A stretch of 64,000 nucleotides of DNA. Origin: Picochlorum sp. 'celeri' (taxonomy: Eukaryota > Chlorophyta > Trebouxiophyceae). The stretch lies in the NCBI GenBank assembly GCA_010909725.1, contig JAACMV010000007.1, positions 124,001 to 188,000 of the forward strand, in the 5' to 3' direction. The position numbers and the translations under genes are program-made. Position 1 is the stretch's first letter. Every line of letters starts with the position of its first letter. This document shows positions 23,757-35,100 of the stretch, piece after piece. The notes below the pieces were generated by a model. That model was given only the letters and a program-made list of their open reading frames with translations. It did no database searches and was not told the origin of the DNA.

Positions 23757-24539
23757 ATGGCTGACGCACCAAGTGGAGATCGTGGAGGTTTTGGAAGAGG
23801 ATTCGGAGGACGTGGAAGAGGCCGTGGCCGTGGACGTGGACGTCGCGATGGTGACGGCGAGGAGAAGTGGGTTCCAGCCACCAAGCTTGGACGTCTTGTG
23901 CAGCAGGGAAAAATCAAGTCATTGGAGCAGATCTATCTCTTCTCTCTGCCAGTGAAGGAGTACCAGATCGTAGACTACTTCTTGGGAACTGCCCTCAAGG
24001 ATGAGGTGATGAAGATTATGCCAGTGCAGAAGCAGACCCGTGCTGGACAGCGTACACGTTTCAAGGCATTCGTGATCGTTGGAGACTCTAACGGACACGT
24101 AGGATTAGGAGTCAAGTGCGCCAAGGAGGTGGCAACTGCCATCCGCGGTGCAATTATTTTGGCCAAGACAGCATGCATTCCAATTCGTAGAGGATACTGG
24201 GGTAATAGAATCGGAAAGGTGCATACCGTGCCAATGAAGGTTACTGGATACTGCGGTAGTGTGACAGTGCGTTTAGTCCCAGCCCCACGTGGTGCTGGAA
24301 TTGTTGCTGCCCGTACTCCAAAGAAGGTGTTGCAGATGGCTGGTATTGAGGATTGCTACACCGCCTCTCGTGGATCCACCAAGACTCTCGGAAACACAGT
24401 CAAGGCTACTTTCTACGCCCTCGCCAAGACATATGGATTCTTGACTCCAGATCTCTGGAAAGAGACTGCCTTGACAAAGTCTCCTCTCCAGGAGTACACT
24501 GACTTTTTGTCAAAGCCAGTGGTCAGTGGAAAGCAGTAG
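23757..24539 (+). CDS. RPS2: Cytosolic 40S ribosomal protein uS5 (RPS2)
   Basis: Small-subunit protein at the mRNA entry/decoding region. Intronless CDS, 260 residues, the standard length. N-terminal RGG tract ([21 protein letters not shown]) precedes the S5 domain: [39 protein letters not shown] and the C-terminal YGFLTPDLW. The codon choice is visibly more C/G-ending (GTC, ATC, AAG) than in neighbouring genes, as expected of a highly expressed gene. Confidence 0.98.
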   Translation: MADAPSGDRGGFGRGFGGRGRGRGRGRGRRDGDGEEKWVPATKLGRLVQQGKIKSLEQIYLFSLPVKEYQIVDYFLGTALKDEVMKIMPVQKQTRAGQRTRFKAFVIVGDSNGHVGLGVKCAKEVATAIRGAIILAKTACIPIRRGYWGNRIGKVHTVPMKVTGYCGSVTVRLVPAPRGAGIVAARTPKKVLQMAGIEDCYTASRGSTKTLGNTVKATFYALAKTYGFLTPDLWKETALTKSPLQEYTDFLSKPVVSGKQ

Positions 24540-24650
24540 TTTCTTTCTTTCCTTCTTTGGACGATATACAACAATATAGGTATTATTGTAATATGTAGAA
24601 CATCTCATATCAAGATACTCCATCTGCTCTGCAGATGGATTATTCCTTCT

Positions 24651-25008
24651 TCACCAGGAGAGGACCCACATTGTCCCCTGCCTCCTCATTATGCTTCACA
24701 TGCTGCCCTGCAGATACATGATACAATTATACCCTACTATGCGATGGCTGTTATGAGTCAATCAAGGACGTACCATCGCACATTGGAAAGGTCTTGCTTC
24801 TCCAGCAACGGCAGTACGCAACCTGCTTCTTGTCCTGCTCAGATACATCGACTGTATCCACAACCTTGGCCTCCTCCTTTCGGATATCTGGGTTGATTGG
24901 ACCACTGCGTACCACAACCCGCTTCTTGGATTGCAGATGAAGATTCTTCGAAACCACAGTGCCACCGATTGATGGGCCATGGATGGATATCGTACGTGCT
25001 TGCATCAT
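24651..25008 (-). CDS. NEET family (CDGSH-type) 2Fe-2S protein
   Basis: Small iron-sulfur protein of the CISD/NEET family, 2Fe-2S cluster transfer and redox sensing in plastid or mitochondrion. Exons 25008-24774 and 24709-24651, with the 64-nt intron inside the cluster motif; about 97 residues. The motif reads CRCWRSKTFPMCDG then QH after splicing, so the 3Cys-1His ligands are all kept but the usual Ser of CDGSH is Gln. The protein ends early, at NVGPLSW, where plant NEET continues with a few Lys residues. N-terminal Arg/Lys/Ser composition suits an organellar presequence. It lies head to head with TIC20 (180 bp). Confidence 0.88.
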
Positions 25009-25188
25009 TGTTCTCGTATCAATATTCAGAATTTTAATACTGTATCCCTACCGAGGGTGGCAGAGTGATTTGTCAAAAATGTTCATCGGGCGCCCCTTTG
25101 GATCAGTGGCCACGAGTGGTTGCAGGATCTGGATGCCATGATGAGGGGTATTTTCGACATTCCGAGACCATAATTAATACTATTGATA

Positions 25189-25969
25189 ATGTTTGCGAGT
25201 TCTTTTTGCCCAGAGAGAGTTGTTGTTGGTGTGCAGAGACCAGTTCAGGCGACAAGGTCCTGTCGGTCTGTGACACAGTATCGCACACCATTCCTGCCCC
25301 AGAGTGCTCGAATTGGTTCAAGAAAATTCCATCATGGTCTTGAGGATGCGATACACAGCCCATCGGTAGTCAGTAGTCGCCGGTCGCTCAACGTCAGAGC
25401 AAGAGGATATAATAGTGGTTCTCCAGGGGTGCCGGATCGAGTAGTGGGGGCATTGCCATACCTGCTTCCATTGTTTGATGGCCTGAGATATGGAAAGTTC
25501 CTATTTGTTCAGTTTCCTGTGCTCGCGAATGTCATCGCGCCGCTCAACCCATTGATCCAGCTGTACTTTTCTGTTCCCTTTGCCAGCTTGGCGGCATTCT
25601 TTGCAGGTGTGTGACTTTTTCTCTCATGGTAAATCGTTTGTTCTTCTGACTGAGCATGAAAATCATAAATATATTATTATTGCAGTGTATTTGCTCATCA
25701 TTAACAATTACAATTGGCCAAGGAATGTCAGATTCAATGGAATGCAAGCAGTGTTACTTGACATCATCCTCATCTTGCCTGGATTGCTGGAGAATGTTCT
25801 CAAGATACGCCCAATGGGGGGTATTGGATTACAAATATACATCCAAATCTACAATGCCATCTTTCTGTTTATTTTTGCCGCAGTCGTGTATGGAATAGTC
25901 AGCAGCATGATTGGCCAGACTGCCAGGATCCCCCTGGTGGCCGATGCTGCTGACAATCAGGTTCGATAG
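25189..25969 (+). CDS. TIC20: TIC20-family chloroplast inner-envelope protein
   Basis: Multi-span protein of the inner chloroplast envelope, linked to protein import. Exons 25189-25606 and 25686-25969 (79-nt intron) give about 233 residues. A transit-peptide-like N-terminus of about 80 residues precedes the conserved domain: LPYLLPLFDGLRYGKFLF, NPLIQLYFSVPFASL, NVRFNGMQAVLLDIILILP, and the terminal GQTARIPLVADAADNQV. Four membrane segments are visible. The NxRFNxMQA motif is diagnostic of the family; the sub-type (I, II, IV or V) is not resolved. Its stop lies 8 bp from the convergent neighbour. Confidence 0.92.
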
Positions 25970-25977
25970 TACACAAC

Positions 25978-26901
25978 CTAGTCCCATATAATGCTTGATT
26001 TTAAACCACCAGCAGCAAGTAAAAGCCTCCATAAATCCCTTCTTCTATCAGCATGAGCATCAAGCACACGCACCATCTCTTTCACATGCTGTAAATATTT
26101 CCAATCATGTTCTACATCTGGATGAGACTCCTCCACCCTCCTCTGCACATGATCACTAATAGCATTCATTGGCCCATGAAGCCATCTCTCAGAGTCGAGC
26201 TCTGGATGCGAACTGCACAGTACTGCATTGCCGTTTCCAACTTTGACCCGCATCGCTGACACGGCGTGATTCTTCTCTGGATACGTCGCCAGCACATCCA
26301 CATCAGTCTTGATCGAATGAATTCGTAACACTTGAGAAGTATCGTGATGACACATCCAATATGGCCCGCCATTCACATAATCACAACACATTCTCCACGA
26401 GAGATGACCACCAATATTCCCAACATCATCAATCCCAGTCTTTGGATCTATAAACCTCACAGGAGCCGCCAAGGCCCCCGACTCTGTCTGATAACAAAAC
26501 CCCGGATACACAGACCCGCGCGCAGTCCCCTTGTAAAACCTCAATCTCCTCTCCCCAACCACCTCCAACTCTGTTCCCTTTTCAAATTCCACCCGCGCAG
26601 ATCCAAAGTATGCCCCCGCACACAACCCCAGATAAAATCCACCCTTCTCCTCCACCCATTCTCGTATGATCCGAGTCCCAGTCTCCCCCAAATCCCGGCA
26701 GTATGGTACATCAGCTCCTCCAGGCATGACTAAAACACAGCACGTCTTCTGCCATTCTCTATGCTCCTCAATAAGCGTCCTAGCATCTATAGTCGAAACA
26801 TGATGTACTATAGATGGGTGAAGTGTCGATCGTAATGCGTGTAAAGCAGATTGGGTCGATCTGTTCCCTGCACCTGGTCCACTATACACCAGCGCATTCA
26901 T
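25978..26901 (-). CDS. Stand-alone biotin-protein-ligase N-terminal-domain protein (GATase1-like)
   Basis: Intronless, 307 residues. The fold matches the class I glutamine amidotransferase-like domain found at the N-terminus of fungal biotin-protein ligase (BPL_N). Seen: LVYSGPGAG at the start, VMPGGADVPY, GFYLGLCAGAYFGSARVEFEKGTE with the nucleophile-elbow Cys, and GNAVLCSSHPEL near the C-terminus. No biotin-ligase catalytic domain (GRGRxxR type) follows, so this is the domain alone. The biochemical role of the stand-alone form is unknown. Upstream lies the divergent NUS1-like gene. Confidence 0.82.
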   Translation of the reverse strand: MNALVYSGPGAGNRSTQSALHALRSTLHPSIVHHVSTIDARTLIEEHREWQKTCCVLVMPGGADVPYCRDLGETGTRIIREWVEEKGGFYLGLCAGAYFGSARVEFEKGTELEVVGERRLRFYKGTARGSVYPGFCYQTESGALAAPVRFIDPKTGIDDVGNIGGHLSWRMCCDYVNGGPYWMCHHDTSQVLRIHSIKTDVDVLATYPEKNHAVSAMRVKVGNGNAVLCSSHPELDSERWLHGPMNAISDHVQRRVEESHPDVEHDWKYLQHVKEMVRVLDAHADRRRDLWRLLLAAGGLKSSIIWD

Positions 26902-27127
26902 CCCTGTACCTTGATCTGATACTGATCAAGCCATCATTGGATCAGATTTCTGAAAATAAATCTGCCTTGCCATGTCTGCATGAGGAATGGATCGGGAGAC
27001 CGTTGACCATGCATGGTCTTCATATGAAGATCTTAAGATCTGAAGCGCTTAAAAAAAACAATTGGTTTATTCAATGAATGGCCCTGCACCATTCAAAACA
27101 GAATTCTATAACACTTTGATAGTATTC

Positions 27128-28005
27128 ATGGCGACTCTGTCTCATAGAAGACGAGGATTCCTAGTCGACCGAATTCAATCCATTGCCTATCGCTGTGTTG
27201 CTTTATTCGTTGCATTTGCTTCATGGGTGACACATCAATGGCGGCGTTTCAAGATATATAGCATCTCATACCACATCGAGATGGCATCGTCATAGGGAAG
27301 CTCGGGGGAGGCGGCCACGGGAGCCTCGGGTGTTGGGTGTCGTGCTGTTTCAAAAGTCGTTTGGGACGCAGGAAGATCAGGCACTGTCGCGGATTCTGGT
27401 GTGGTACGTGGTATGATGCGTGAATGGTGTCATGCCTCGGATAGTATTACATGGGCGATGCGTGCAGGGCGAAACAACAGGGCTTCCGCTTGTGTATTCT
27501 GTATTGCCCATATGATGGCATACACGACAGGATTGGGTCCATTCGGGAGCTCATGAAGTGGGCCGAGCCGTACGAGACGGCGTCTCGTGTGCTTGTATGG
27601 CAGGGATGGGACGCTCCGGAGGAGTGGGTGGATGGCATGGGTGAGGACAATGCCATGATGATGGGGGTGGCCCTGTTGAGTGCGCAGCATGCAGAAGTTC
27701 CGATATCGGCGCTGTCGTCCGTTCGCGGTCAGCATATGTACAGCCATAATGAGGTTTTAGAGAGGGCCTTGCAGGCGCCAGAGTCGTTGAAGGAGGCCAT
27801 TGGGCGAGCTGCTGGGCCAGCAGCACGGATGGATCCAGACATGATTATGATCTTTGGGGGTATTTCCTCGCTGGGTGGATTTCCCTCGTGGAGTATACGG
27901 AACTCTGAGATGTATGATATGGGCCAGCTTGGAGTTGTGACGAGAGGGAAATTGGATGCCGTCCTCAAGAGGTTTACACGGACAAAGCAACGGTTTGGAA
28001 GATGA
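27128..28005 (+). CDS. NUS1: NUS1/NgBR-like cis-prenyltransferase subunit (5' structure uncertain)
   Basis: Non-catalytic subunit of the ER dehydrodolichyl diphosphate synthase. The last exon (27468-28005) carries PDMIMIFGGISSLGGFPSWSIRNSEM and ends KQRFGR, i.e. the C-terminal RxG motif that completes the partner active site. A 64-nt intron (27404-27467, GTACGT...GTGCAG) links it to VLGVVLFQKSFGTQEDQALSRILVW. The N-terminal membrane segment (CVALFVAFASWV then WRRF) reads from the ATG at 27128 in a different frame; an intron within 27190-27345 must join them, but no junction stands out. Family call good, 5' exon boundary open. Confidence 0.75.
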
Positions 28006-28118
28006 TTCGAATATTCTCGTGCTGCAGAATGCTGGCGACGTGAACCATTCATTCCGCCACCGCCGTCGTATCCGAGTCTATATTATTATTAAGGTACATT
28101 ATTATTTATTGATTTGAA

Positions 28119-29585
28119 ATGAAACAAAGCAGGATGAGCCTGTGTCGCCTGTTGATACTGGTCCTCGTGGTGTGTCATGCGTCAACTGCCGTTCGGGGTG
28201 GTATTCACCTTCCATTTCACCCACGGACGCCTACACCTGCTCTTCCAGAGAACCACGCATTATTAAAGAGGCACGCGGGTGCTGGTGCGCATACGCCAGA
28301 GCAGGTGAGGGTGTCGTATGCTGGTCCTGGTGCTGTGACTATCGCTTGGGTCACCTGGCCTCAGGAGGATATCATGGAGAGGTCAACGACAATGGTTGTG
28401 AGGAAGCTGTTCATGGTGGAGGAGCAGAACAAGCACAGGTCCAGGGTGTGTGATGATATCAAGGATATGGGGTTGAAGCCCACTGTGCAGTGGGGATACA
28501 CATCTGGGTCATTGGTGCATGAAGAGAGGGGTGAGTACACCTGTTATACAACTGTGGCGTATGATTCTGGTGCTTTGCACCATGCGACGTTGGGGGCACG
28601 CGGGGGTCCTTTGAGGCCGGGCTCGGTGGTGTATTATAGGGTGGGTGATCCGGAAAAGGATGTGTGGTCAGAGGAGTTGCAGTTCAAAATGGCCCCAGAG
28701 ATTGGTCCAAAGTCTCTTCCATACAGGCTTGGTTTGATCGGAGATTTGGGACAGACAAAGCATTCAGTGGAGACGTTGGATCATATAAATGCGAACAACC
28801 CAGATAGTGTCATGTTTGTGGGGGACATGTCGTATGCGGATGGGTATCATCCTCGGTGGGATACGTGGGGCCGTATGGTGTCTGAGCACACGTCTCGCTT
28901 GGTATGGATGTACACGGAAGGTAATCACGAAATAGAACCAGCGCATAGTAAAGACACGCCTGATTTTTTGGCATATATGACTCGTTTCAAGATGCCATAC
29001 AAGCACAGTGGGTCTGAATCTCAATTGTACTATAGTTATAATGTTGCTGGGGCCCACATTATCATGCTCGGAAGCTACGCAGAGTACGGAGAAGACAGTG
29101 CTCAGTATGCGTGGTTGGAAAATGATTTGAGAAAGGTGGATAGGAGAATAACTCCATGGGTTATTGTGGGCATGCACGCACCTTGGTATAATTCAAATCA
29201 TAACCACTATGGTGAGGGTGAAGAGATGAGAAAGATTATGGAGCCTCTTTTGTATCAATATGGAGTAGATTTTGTTGTGTCAGGACATGTGCATGCGTAT
29301 GAGAGGTCAGAGCATGTGTATGACAACAAGCTTGACGAGTGTGGGCCAATGTATTTGAATGTGGGTGATGGAGGAAATAGAGAGGGCTTGGACTTTGATT
29401 ACTTCAAGCAACCAGATTGGTCGGCAGTGCGGGAGCCTTCATATGGGCATGGTATTCTGGATTTGGTTGATGAGACGCATGCCAGGTTTGTCTGGCATAG
29501 AAACCAGGATGGGGCACAGGTGGCCGATTCGGCAAGCATCACAAGGAATCCTAATTGCAGATCTGTTGGAATGAAAAAAGCATAA
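28119..29585 (+). CDS. Secreted purple acid phosphatase
   Basis: Metallophosphoesterase with a dinuclear Fe-Me centre that releases phosphate from organic esters, outside the cell or in the vacuole. Intronless, 488 residues, signal peptide at about 1-24 (LCRLLILVLVVCHAS). An N-terminal fibronectin-like domain (VRVSYAGPGAVTIAWVTW...) precedes the catalytic domain. All five ligand blocks are present: GDLG, GDMSYADGY, GNHE, GMHAPWY (VxxH block with Met-His) and GHVHAYER. GNHE and GHVHAYER place it with plant high-molecular-weight PAPs. In algae such genes are often induced by phosphate limitation, but the sequence does not show this. Confidence 0.95.
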   Translation: MKQSRMSLCRLLILVLVVCHASTAVRGGIHLPFHPRTPTPALPENHALLKRHAGAGAHTPEQVRVSYAGPGAVTIAWVTWPQEDIMERSTTMVVRKLFMVEEQNKHRSRVCDDIKDMGLKPTVQWGYTSGSLVHEERGEYTCYTTVAYDSGALHHATLGARGGPLRPGSVVYYRVGDPEKDVWSEELQFKMAPEIGPKSLPYRLGLIGDLGQTKHSVETLDHINANNPDSVMFVGDMSYADGYHPRWDTWGRMVSEHTSRLVWMYTEGNHEIEPAHSKDTPDFLAYMTRFKMPYKHSGSESQLYYSYNVAGAHIIMLGSYAEYGEDSAQYAWLENDLRKVDRRITPWVIVGMHAPWYNSNHNHYGEGEEMRKIMEPLLYQYGVDFVVSGHVHAYERSEHVYDNKLDECGPMYLNVGDGGNREGLDFDYFKQPDWSAVREPSYGHGILDLVDETHARFVWHRNQDGAQVADSASITRNPNCRSVGMKKA

Positions 29586-29733
29586 TCAGTAGTATACTGG
29601 TTTTGCTGTTTCTTCTTTTTGCAGCCAGACTCTGAAAACGTACATGTTTTGGCCATCTCAGAATCATCACATTAACATTTTGAATTGATTTATTATTCTT
29701 GTTTACATTTCTAATTTTATTCGCGTCGATTTG

Positions 29734-31365
29734 TCATCGTGATTTAAATTTCTTTGAAGAGGATCCTCTCTTTGTAGATGTCGTTTTCCCGGATTTCCTG
29801 GCATGCTTGTCTGCTTTTCTCTGGAGTGCCTTTTTCCGCAAGGTCTCAGGCTTTGGCCTCATGTGGGGAGGCAGCACTGCTCTATCCGGAGAGAGGCTGT
29901 CGAGGGGTAAACCTTTTGATAATGCTTCCTCGACTCTTTTTGCCAACACCTGGTCGGATTTTCCGACGATGGATGTGATTTTACCCTTTGCGCCAGCTCT
30001 ACCTGTTCTGCCTGTTCGATGGAGATAATCAACAGGATTCAATGGAAAGTCGAAATTGACCACATGATCCACTTTTCCAGGAATATCAAGTCCTCTTGCA
30101 GCCAAATCAGTCGCCACTAATATTGGAGGCGACGCATCAATATACTCTTGCGAGAATTTCGCGATTGCTTCTTTCCGCTCTGCAACTGGAACGTCTCCAT
30201 GATAACACACACTCGGAATTCCCTGTTCACTGAGATAATGTTCCACTGCTCTACAGCTATCCAGTGTATTGCAAAAGACCATGGTGCGCTGTCCTCGGGC
30301 ATAGTCTGCGTCTACTAGCTGAATGGCAATGTCCAATTTGCCAACCCCTCCCTGCGCCGGCAAAAATGTATGCCGAGACCCTGAGACACCTTTATGCAAC
30401 GTTGTCGTTTCCACAGCACGAATTTTAGGAAACATAGTGTTGACAAGGTGTTTTACTTGCTTTGTCATGGTTGCGCTGACCAAGACACAGCGAGCCCTCT
30501 GTGGCTTGTTCTGCACAGCCTTGAGGATCTTTTCAACCTCTGGGCCAAAACCCCTGTCCATCATAGTATCCGCCTCATCCAGCACGACCACTTCAACATC
30601 ACCATAAAATAAATTTCCCTTCTCTGCATGCTGTACTACTTTACTAGGCGTCCCAATTAAGACATCCACACCCTTCCCCAGAGCTGCCTTTTGGGTTGCC
30701 ATCTCCCCTCCACCAGTCAACAGCACAGATCTACATTTTGCGATACGAGTCAACTCTCGAGTGACACCATAAATCTGCTCCACCAACTCCCGAGTTGGTC
30801 CCAGTATGATTGCCCGAGGCCGTCGTGGCTTCATTGGGATCCCATCCACAGCCTCAGCTTCCTTGAGTGCATGCAGAATTGGCAGCAAATATGCCAGTGT
30901 CTTACCAGATCCAGTATGCGAGGCCACTGAAAAGTCACTCCGTCGATCATGAAGTAATTTGGGTATCACCAAAGATTGGATTTCTGTTGGCTCATCGAAA
31001 TCCAGTGCCTCTACAGCATTGAGGACATCAGCCCCCAAGTCCAAATCCCTAAATGCCTGCACCTTGTTGACCACACCCTTCTCCTTGGGTTTCCTAACAA
31101 CCACACTCCGTGATGATGATGCACCAATATACAGTGTTCTCACACCATTCAACATTGGAGAACAGCCACGAAAGCGTGAAGCCACATCCATCTGCAGCAG
31201 GTTGTTCCCTGGGCATACCGTCCGGGCACAAGCCTGGATGCGCAGGTCACCTCGCGCTGTCCGTGCAACCAGTCCCTTAACTATATATTTTGTGCTAAGA
31301 GATAATCTCATCATGCCCACTATATTGTCAACATTGACGCAACGAGCACATGCATGGAGAATCAC
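29734..31365 (-). CDS. DEAD-box RNA helicase, RH39-like, probably organellar
   Basis: RNA helicase of the DEAD family. Intronless, 543 residues. About 90 residues of Arg/Ser/Cys-rich presequence (several in-frame Met) precede the core: Q motif PTEIQSLVIP, SHTGSGKT (Ser for the usual Ala/Gln context), [49 protein letters not shown] and HRTGRTGRAG. The tail is Lys/Arg/Ser-rich. Spacing and SHTGSGKT resemble plant RH39, which acts in chloroplast 23S rRNA processing; that role is inference. Convergent with the PAP gene. Confidence 0.88.
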   Translation of the reverse strand: MILHACARCVNVDNIVGMMRLSLSTKYIVKGLVARTARGDLRIQACARTVCPGNNLLQMDVASRFRGCSPMLNGVRTLYIGASSSRSVVVRKPKEKGVVNKVQAFRDLDLGADVLNAVEALDFDEPTEIQSLVIPKLLHDRRSDFSVASHTGSGKTLAYLLPILHALKEAEAVDGIPMKPRRPRAIILGPTRELVEQIYGVTRELTRIAKCRSVLLTGGGEMATQKAALGKGVDVLIGTPSKVVQHAEKGNLFYGDVEVVVLDEADTMMDRGFGPEVEKILKAVQNKPQRARCVLVSATMTKQVKHLVNTMFPKIRAVETTTLHKGVSGSRHTFLPAQGGVGKLDIAIQLVDADYARGQRTMVFCNTLDSCRAVEHYLSEQGIPSVCYHGDVPVAERKEAIAKFSQEYIDASPPILVATDLAARGLDIPGKVDHVVNFDFPLNPVDYLHRTGRTGRAGAKGKITSIVGKSDQVLAKRVEEALSKGLPLDSLSPDRAVLPPHMRPKPETLRKKALQRKADKHARKSGKTTSTKRGSSSKKFKSR

Positions 31366-32136
31366 TTGTACAGCCCTGTAACGCTTTGATTCATGTACAT
31401 TCTGGGTTATTTAAACACACTTAATGGATTAAACATTAATTTAATTGATTTCGTAGCGGGCAATCGCCTTTCCATCGCATATTCCTATGAGGTACAGCGC
31501 CATAATGATGGCCAGCCTGGCATATGCATATAAGGGAAGCCATGATGATGAACAGAATGTCCCAGAAATCAATTGATTTGGCATTCATAAAGACATATCC
31601 TTGAAGCAACCATATGTATATCACGTGGCATGAATGAAGATGGAGCAAAAAAAGCAGAAAGCAGAGGGAAAAAACTGGCCAGGTCTCCACTGTAACTACA
31701 GCATGTACCTGCTGTAGAACATGAAGCAAACTCTAACCGTCCATGGCTGCGACCAAGACACCCTCAATCGTAGCAGCCACAAACCCACTGTAGGCAGATG
31801 AGGTTTCCTTATATACTACTAGAACCAGATTCAAAGTCAGACTGAACGTCAAAGTCAAAGTCACCTGAATCTACACTAAGTATTCCATCGCGCATATCCT
31901 TTGACCGGATACACAGTATTTTGAACAACGCAATGACATTCCTGTAGATTGTCGTGATATCACAACAGGACAATTGTATTTCGAAATAATGCAATGTATC
32001 ACAATTGAGAAGAAAAGAATTTATATCTATTCAATCAGGGAATAGGGCAACAGTGTAACGGGACAAGTGCTCCATACCGTCCCGGTAGTTTAAAATACCT
32101 TCTTCTGCTTACGCGCGTCTAAAGAATGGGCCGAAG
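31366..32136. promoter_or_regulatory. Divergent intergenic region RH39-like / TFIIIC1
   Basis: 771 bp between divergent genes. Two short frames exist on the minus strand (a hydrophobic 97-codon frame at 31436-31729 and a 45-codon frame ending at about 31439), but neither has recognisable homology or an identified promoter. No RNA gene was recognised. Confidence 0.4.
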
Positions 32137-35100
32137 ATGTCACAGAATTTTTATATAAACGCTATAACAGAGATTGCAAGCGCAGGGACTTTAGGTGGGT
32201 TACAGGTTTGAAATCTGTCCAATTCTAGTGACTTTTCCTCAACGTGCTTGTGTTTTCCTTTACAGGAGTTCCTTTGAGGGATGTCTTTGAGAAGCATATC
32301 CCTGAACCTTTAGTCGATTTTGTTTGGAATAGGTTGAAGGCTGCTCGAGGCGATGTGCTGTTGTACCGAGGTGAGGACCTGGTGGGACAGGATGATGCCA
32401 TGCTGCTCTCGTATCATTCAGCAACTGAGGGTGGAATACAGGTCAAAGCTTCAAGTGAGCTGTATCATGCGTATCTAGGAATATATGGACAGGAATTGCA
32501 GCGTTTCCAGTACAGCGAGCCTCAGATAACGACTCTATTTCTTGTTCAAAAGGCAGGCAAGGCAGGCATTCTTCAGAATGAGTTGTGCGCGTCGATTGGA
32601 CTCAAGCCGAACAATTTTGGATATGTTATGCAAGCTTTGGAGGAGAGAGGAAAGATTTTTAGGAGAAAGGTGACTGTGAAGAGAAATGATCAAAAGGGAA
32701 CTGCCTTTACACATTATGTGTATTTAATGCGCTACAAGTCTGATGTGGATACAAATGCTTCGGATGATACCCAGTTTCAGAATGATACGCTGGAATTTCA
32801 GAGGATATTGGATGAGCTTGAAAAGTCGGATGTGACGACAGACGCTGGTGAAAAGCTGGCCATTGAAGGTCGCCTCAAGATGGCGTTGCATTTCACTGGA
32901 GAGAAGCAAGGACACAAGCGATGGCGGCGGTTACGAGATAAGATGATAAGCTTGCATTTGATAGAATCATTCCAAGGGGTGACCATGGACGGAAAGGAGG
33001 AGAATTTCATCAAGAAGATCAAATCGAGTGCAGCCGACGAGTCTCTCCAGGTGAGAGTGCAGCCCTCATTTCACATGCCCGTGCGAACATTGGCTCATCA
33101 GGTTGTCGAGTTATCAATGGACAGACAGTTTTTGATTGAAATTGCTAAAACGGGAACAGCGGGAGCCACATCGTCTGATTTATCAGAAATTCTTGGGTTC
33201 AATTTAAAGAGGCATAATATTAGGTTCCAAGATTTTGAGGCCAGATTTAAAGGGGCTGAGAATGCTTCTATATCCCTCAATGTGAACAAAACGGTCGTAG
33301 GAAGAAGTTCTCAGTACGTGTACTCGGTCACCAGGGGCGTTGCAGAGAATATTTTGAGTGCCAGCGAGGCTCTTGTTGGGACAGAATTTTGTCAGCAAGT
33401 CTTGGCCAGATTTGAAGGTGGTCAAATGCCTGATGATGCGCATGCCTCTGCGGACGAGCAGGATCCATCGAAAATTAAATATTTCACGGAGGCTGGGCAA
33501 GCATTGACCACAGACTTCTCGTATAGGCTGCACTGGCTTGTTGAGATTGTCAAGGAAAAGGGCTTTTTCCTCAGCATGCAAGCATCAGAATACTTGTTGC
33601 AGAAGGAGAAGGAGAGAAAAGGCACCGAGAGGAAACTGCCGAAAGATATGGATAAAAAACAAATCATGAGAATCGCGCACATGGCAGAAAAACACAATCT
33701 TCTGCACATTGTAAATGTGCAAGTCCCAAGTAAGTCTGGTGTGACAGGCTCTCAAAATGTCACAGTATTTCTGCCACACGGTGTGAAGATGTCGGAGGAA
33801 CTACTTGAAAAGATTTTGAAAGTGTACCTGGATACGTTCAAATCGAAAGCCCCGAATACTGCAGCTGCTGCGCCTGCCACCAAACCAGTGGTCAAAGGGA
33901 CGTTTAAGAAGCAAGTCAGATCACCCCAGGTAGCAAGCTTTGAGATTTATAAGATCCAGCAGGATAATGGATATCATCGGTGTAAGATGCATAGATGCGA
34001 AGTACTGTTGGAGTGTATTATTAGGATGGTAGAGTCTCGGTCTTGTGATTATTCGTCAGAGAGTTTTGAGAGTCTGCTGCAAGAACTGCAAACTTCAAAC
34101 AGTGAGATACGCTGCGTGTTGGAGGTCCCAGAAACCAGGTCTGTAGATGAGAATGGTCAGGTTAAGATTCGAAGACAGCAACTTTCAGTGTTCAAACCTA
34201 CTATGGACAACAAGCGCAAAATATTCACTAGAGAGCAAGTCTGGGATACTTTGACAGTGGATGAATTTGCAAAGGCTCTTGGTTTTGCAGGCAAGGACAA
34301 GGATTTCCTCGATAGGGCACGGTCCAAATATGTCAAGGATCTCTCCAAGAAGGATTTGATAAAGATTGCTGGCGGCGAAGGACAGATCACGACTGCTGTT
34401 GTCCATATGAAAAAGGTCTTGGAAGTGCTCACTCAACTTGGTGTGCTGAAGAGCATCGTTTCCTCTAGCATGTCAAAAGAGGCTCAAGAATTCTCCCGGT
34501 TCAAATCTGATAAAGAGACAGGGTATTATATGCTCAACGATGTAGCTGTGCACGAAACTAGAGATTCAACAAGGGAGCCTTTGTCCCCAACCACCGAAGG
34601 CAATCTTGGTGGCCGTGCTCTAAAATCGTTCGACCTAACGTGTCCTCGCAACAGGAAAGGGTACTGGATAAGTCTTCAGTATTTGTATTATAGCTCAAAA
34701 TATGCTGTTGATAACAGCAAGTCAAATCTTGGAAGAGCATATTTCCCAATGGATCGCACTGAGAAGACTTTTGCAGAAGCAAACAGGGTGGAAAAGAATG
34801 TTGACAAGGTCAAATCAGAGGTTGGTGACCCGGGTCGTGCTAACATACCCATGAGCTGGGAACATATGTTTGAGCTTTCCCATCATCTGGATGTGCCCAT
34901 CGACGATGTGATTCATGCATTGATAGAAATAACCTTACGAAAGCGAAATCTAATAGAAGGTTTTGACAAGAGCCGTGAAAAAGGCCCACGAAAACGCCAG
35001 GTAAAGCGTCAAAAGGTGAATATTGAAGAGTCATCTAAAGCAGACGTCATCGAAGAAGACGAGGAAGAACTGCTTCTGTTGCAGCCTGAGGCACAAACTC

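Noticed and set aside
23416..23772. 118-codon minus-strand frame overlapping the uS5 start
   Set aside because: It runs across the uS5 initiation codon on the opposite strand and lacks any recognisable domain.
31436..31729. Hydrophobic 97-codon minus-strand frame upstream of the RH39-like gene
   Set aside because: Stretch of hydrophobic residues is suggestive, but there is no homology and the upstream ATG context is weak. A 45-codon frame in another phase ends at 31439; both remain unproven.
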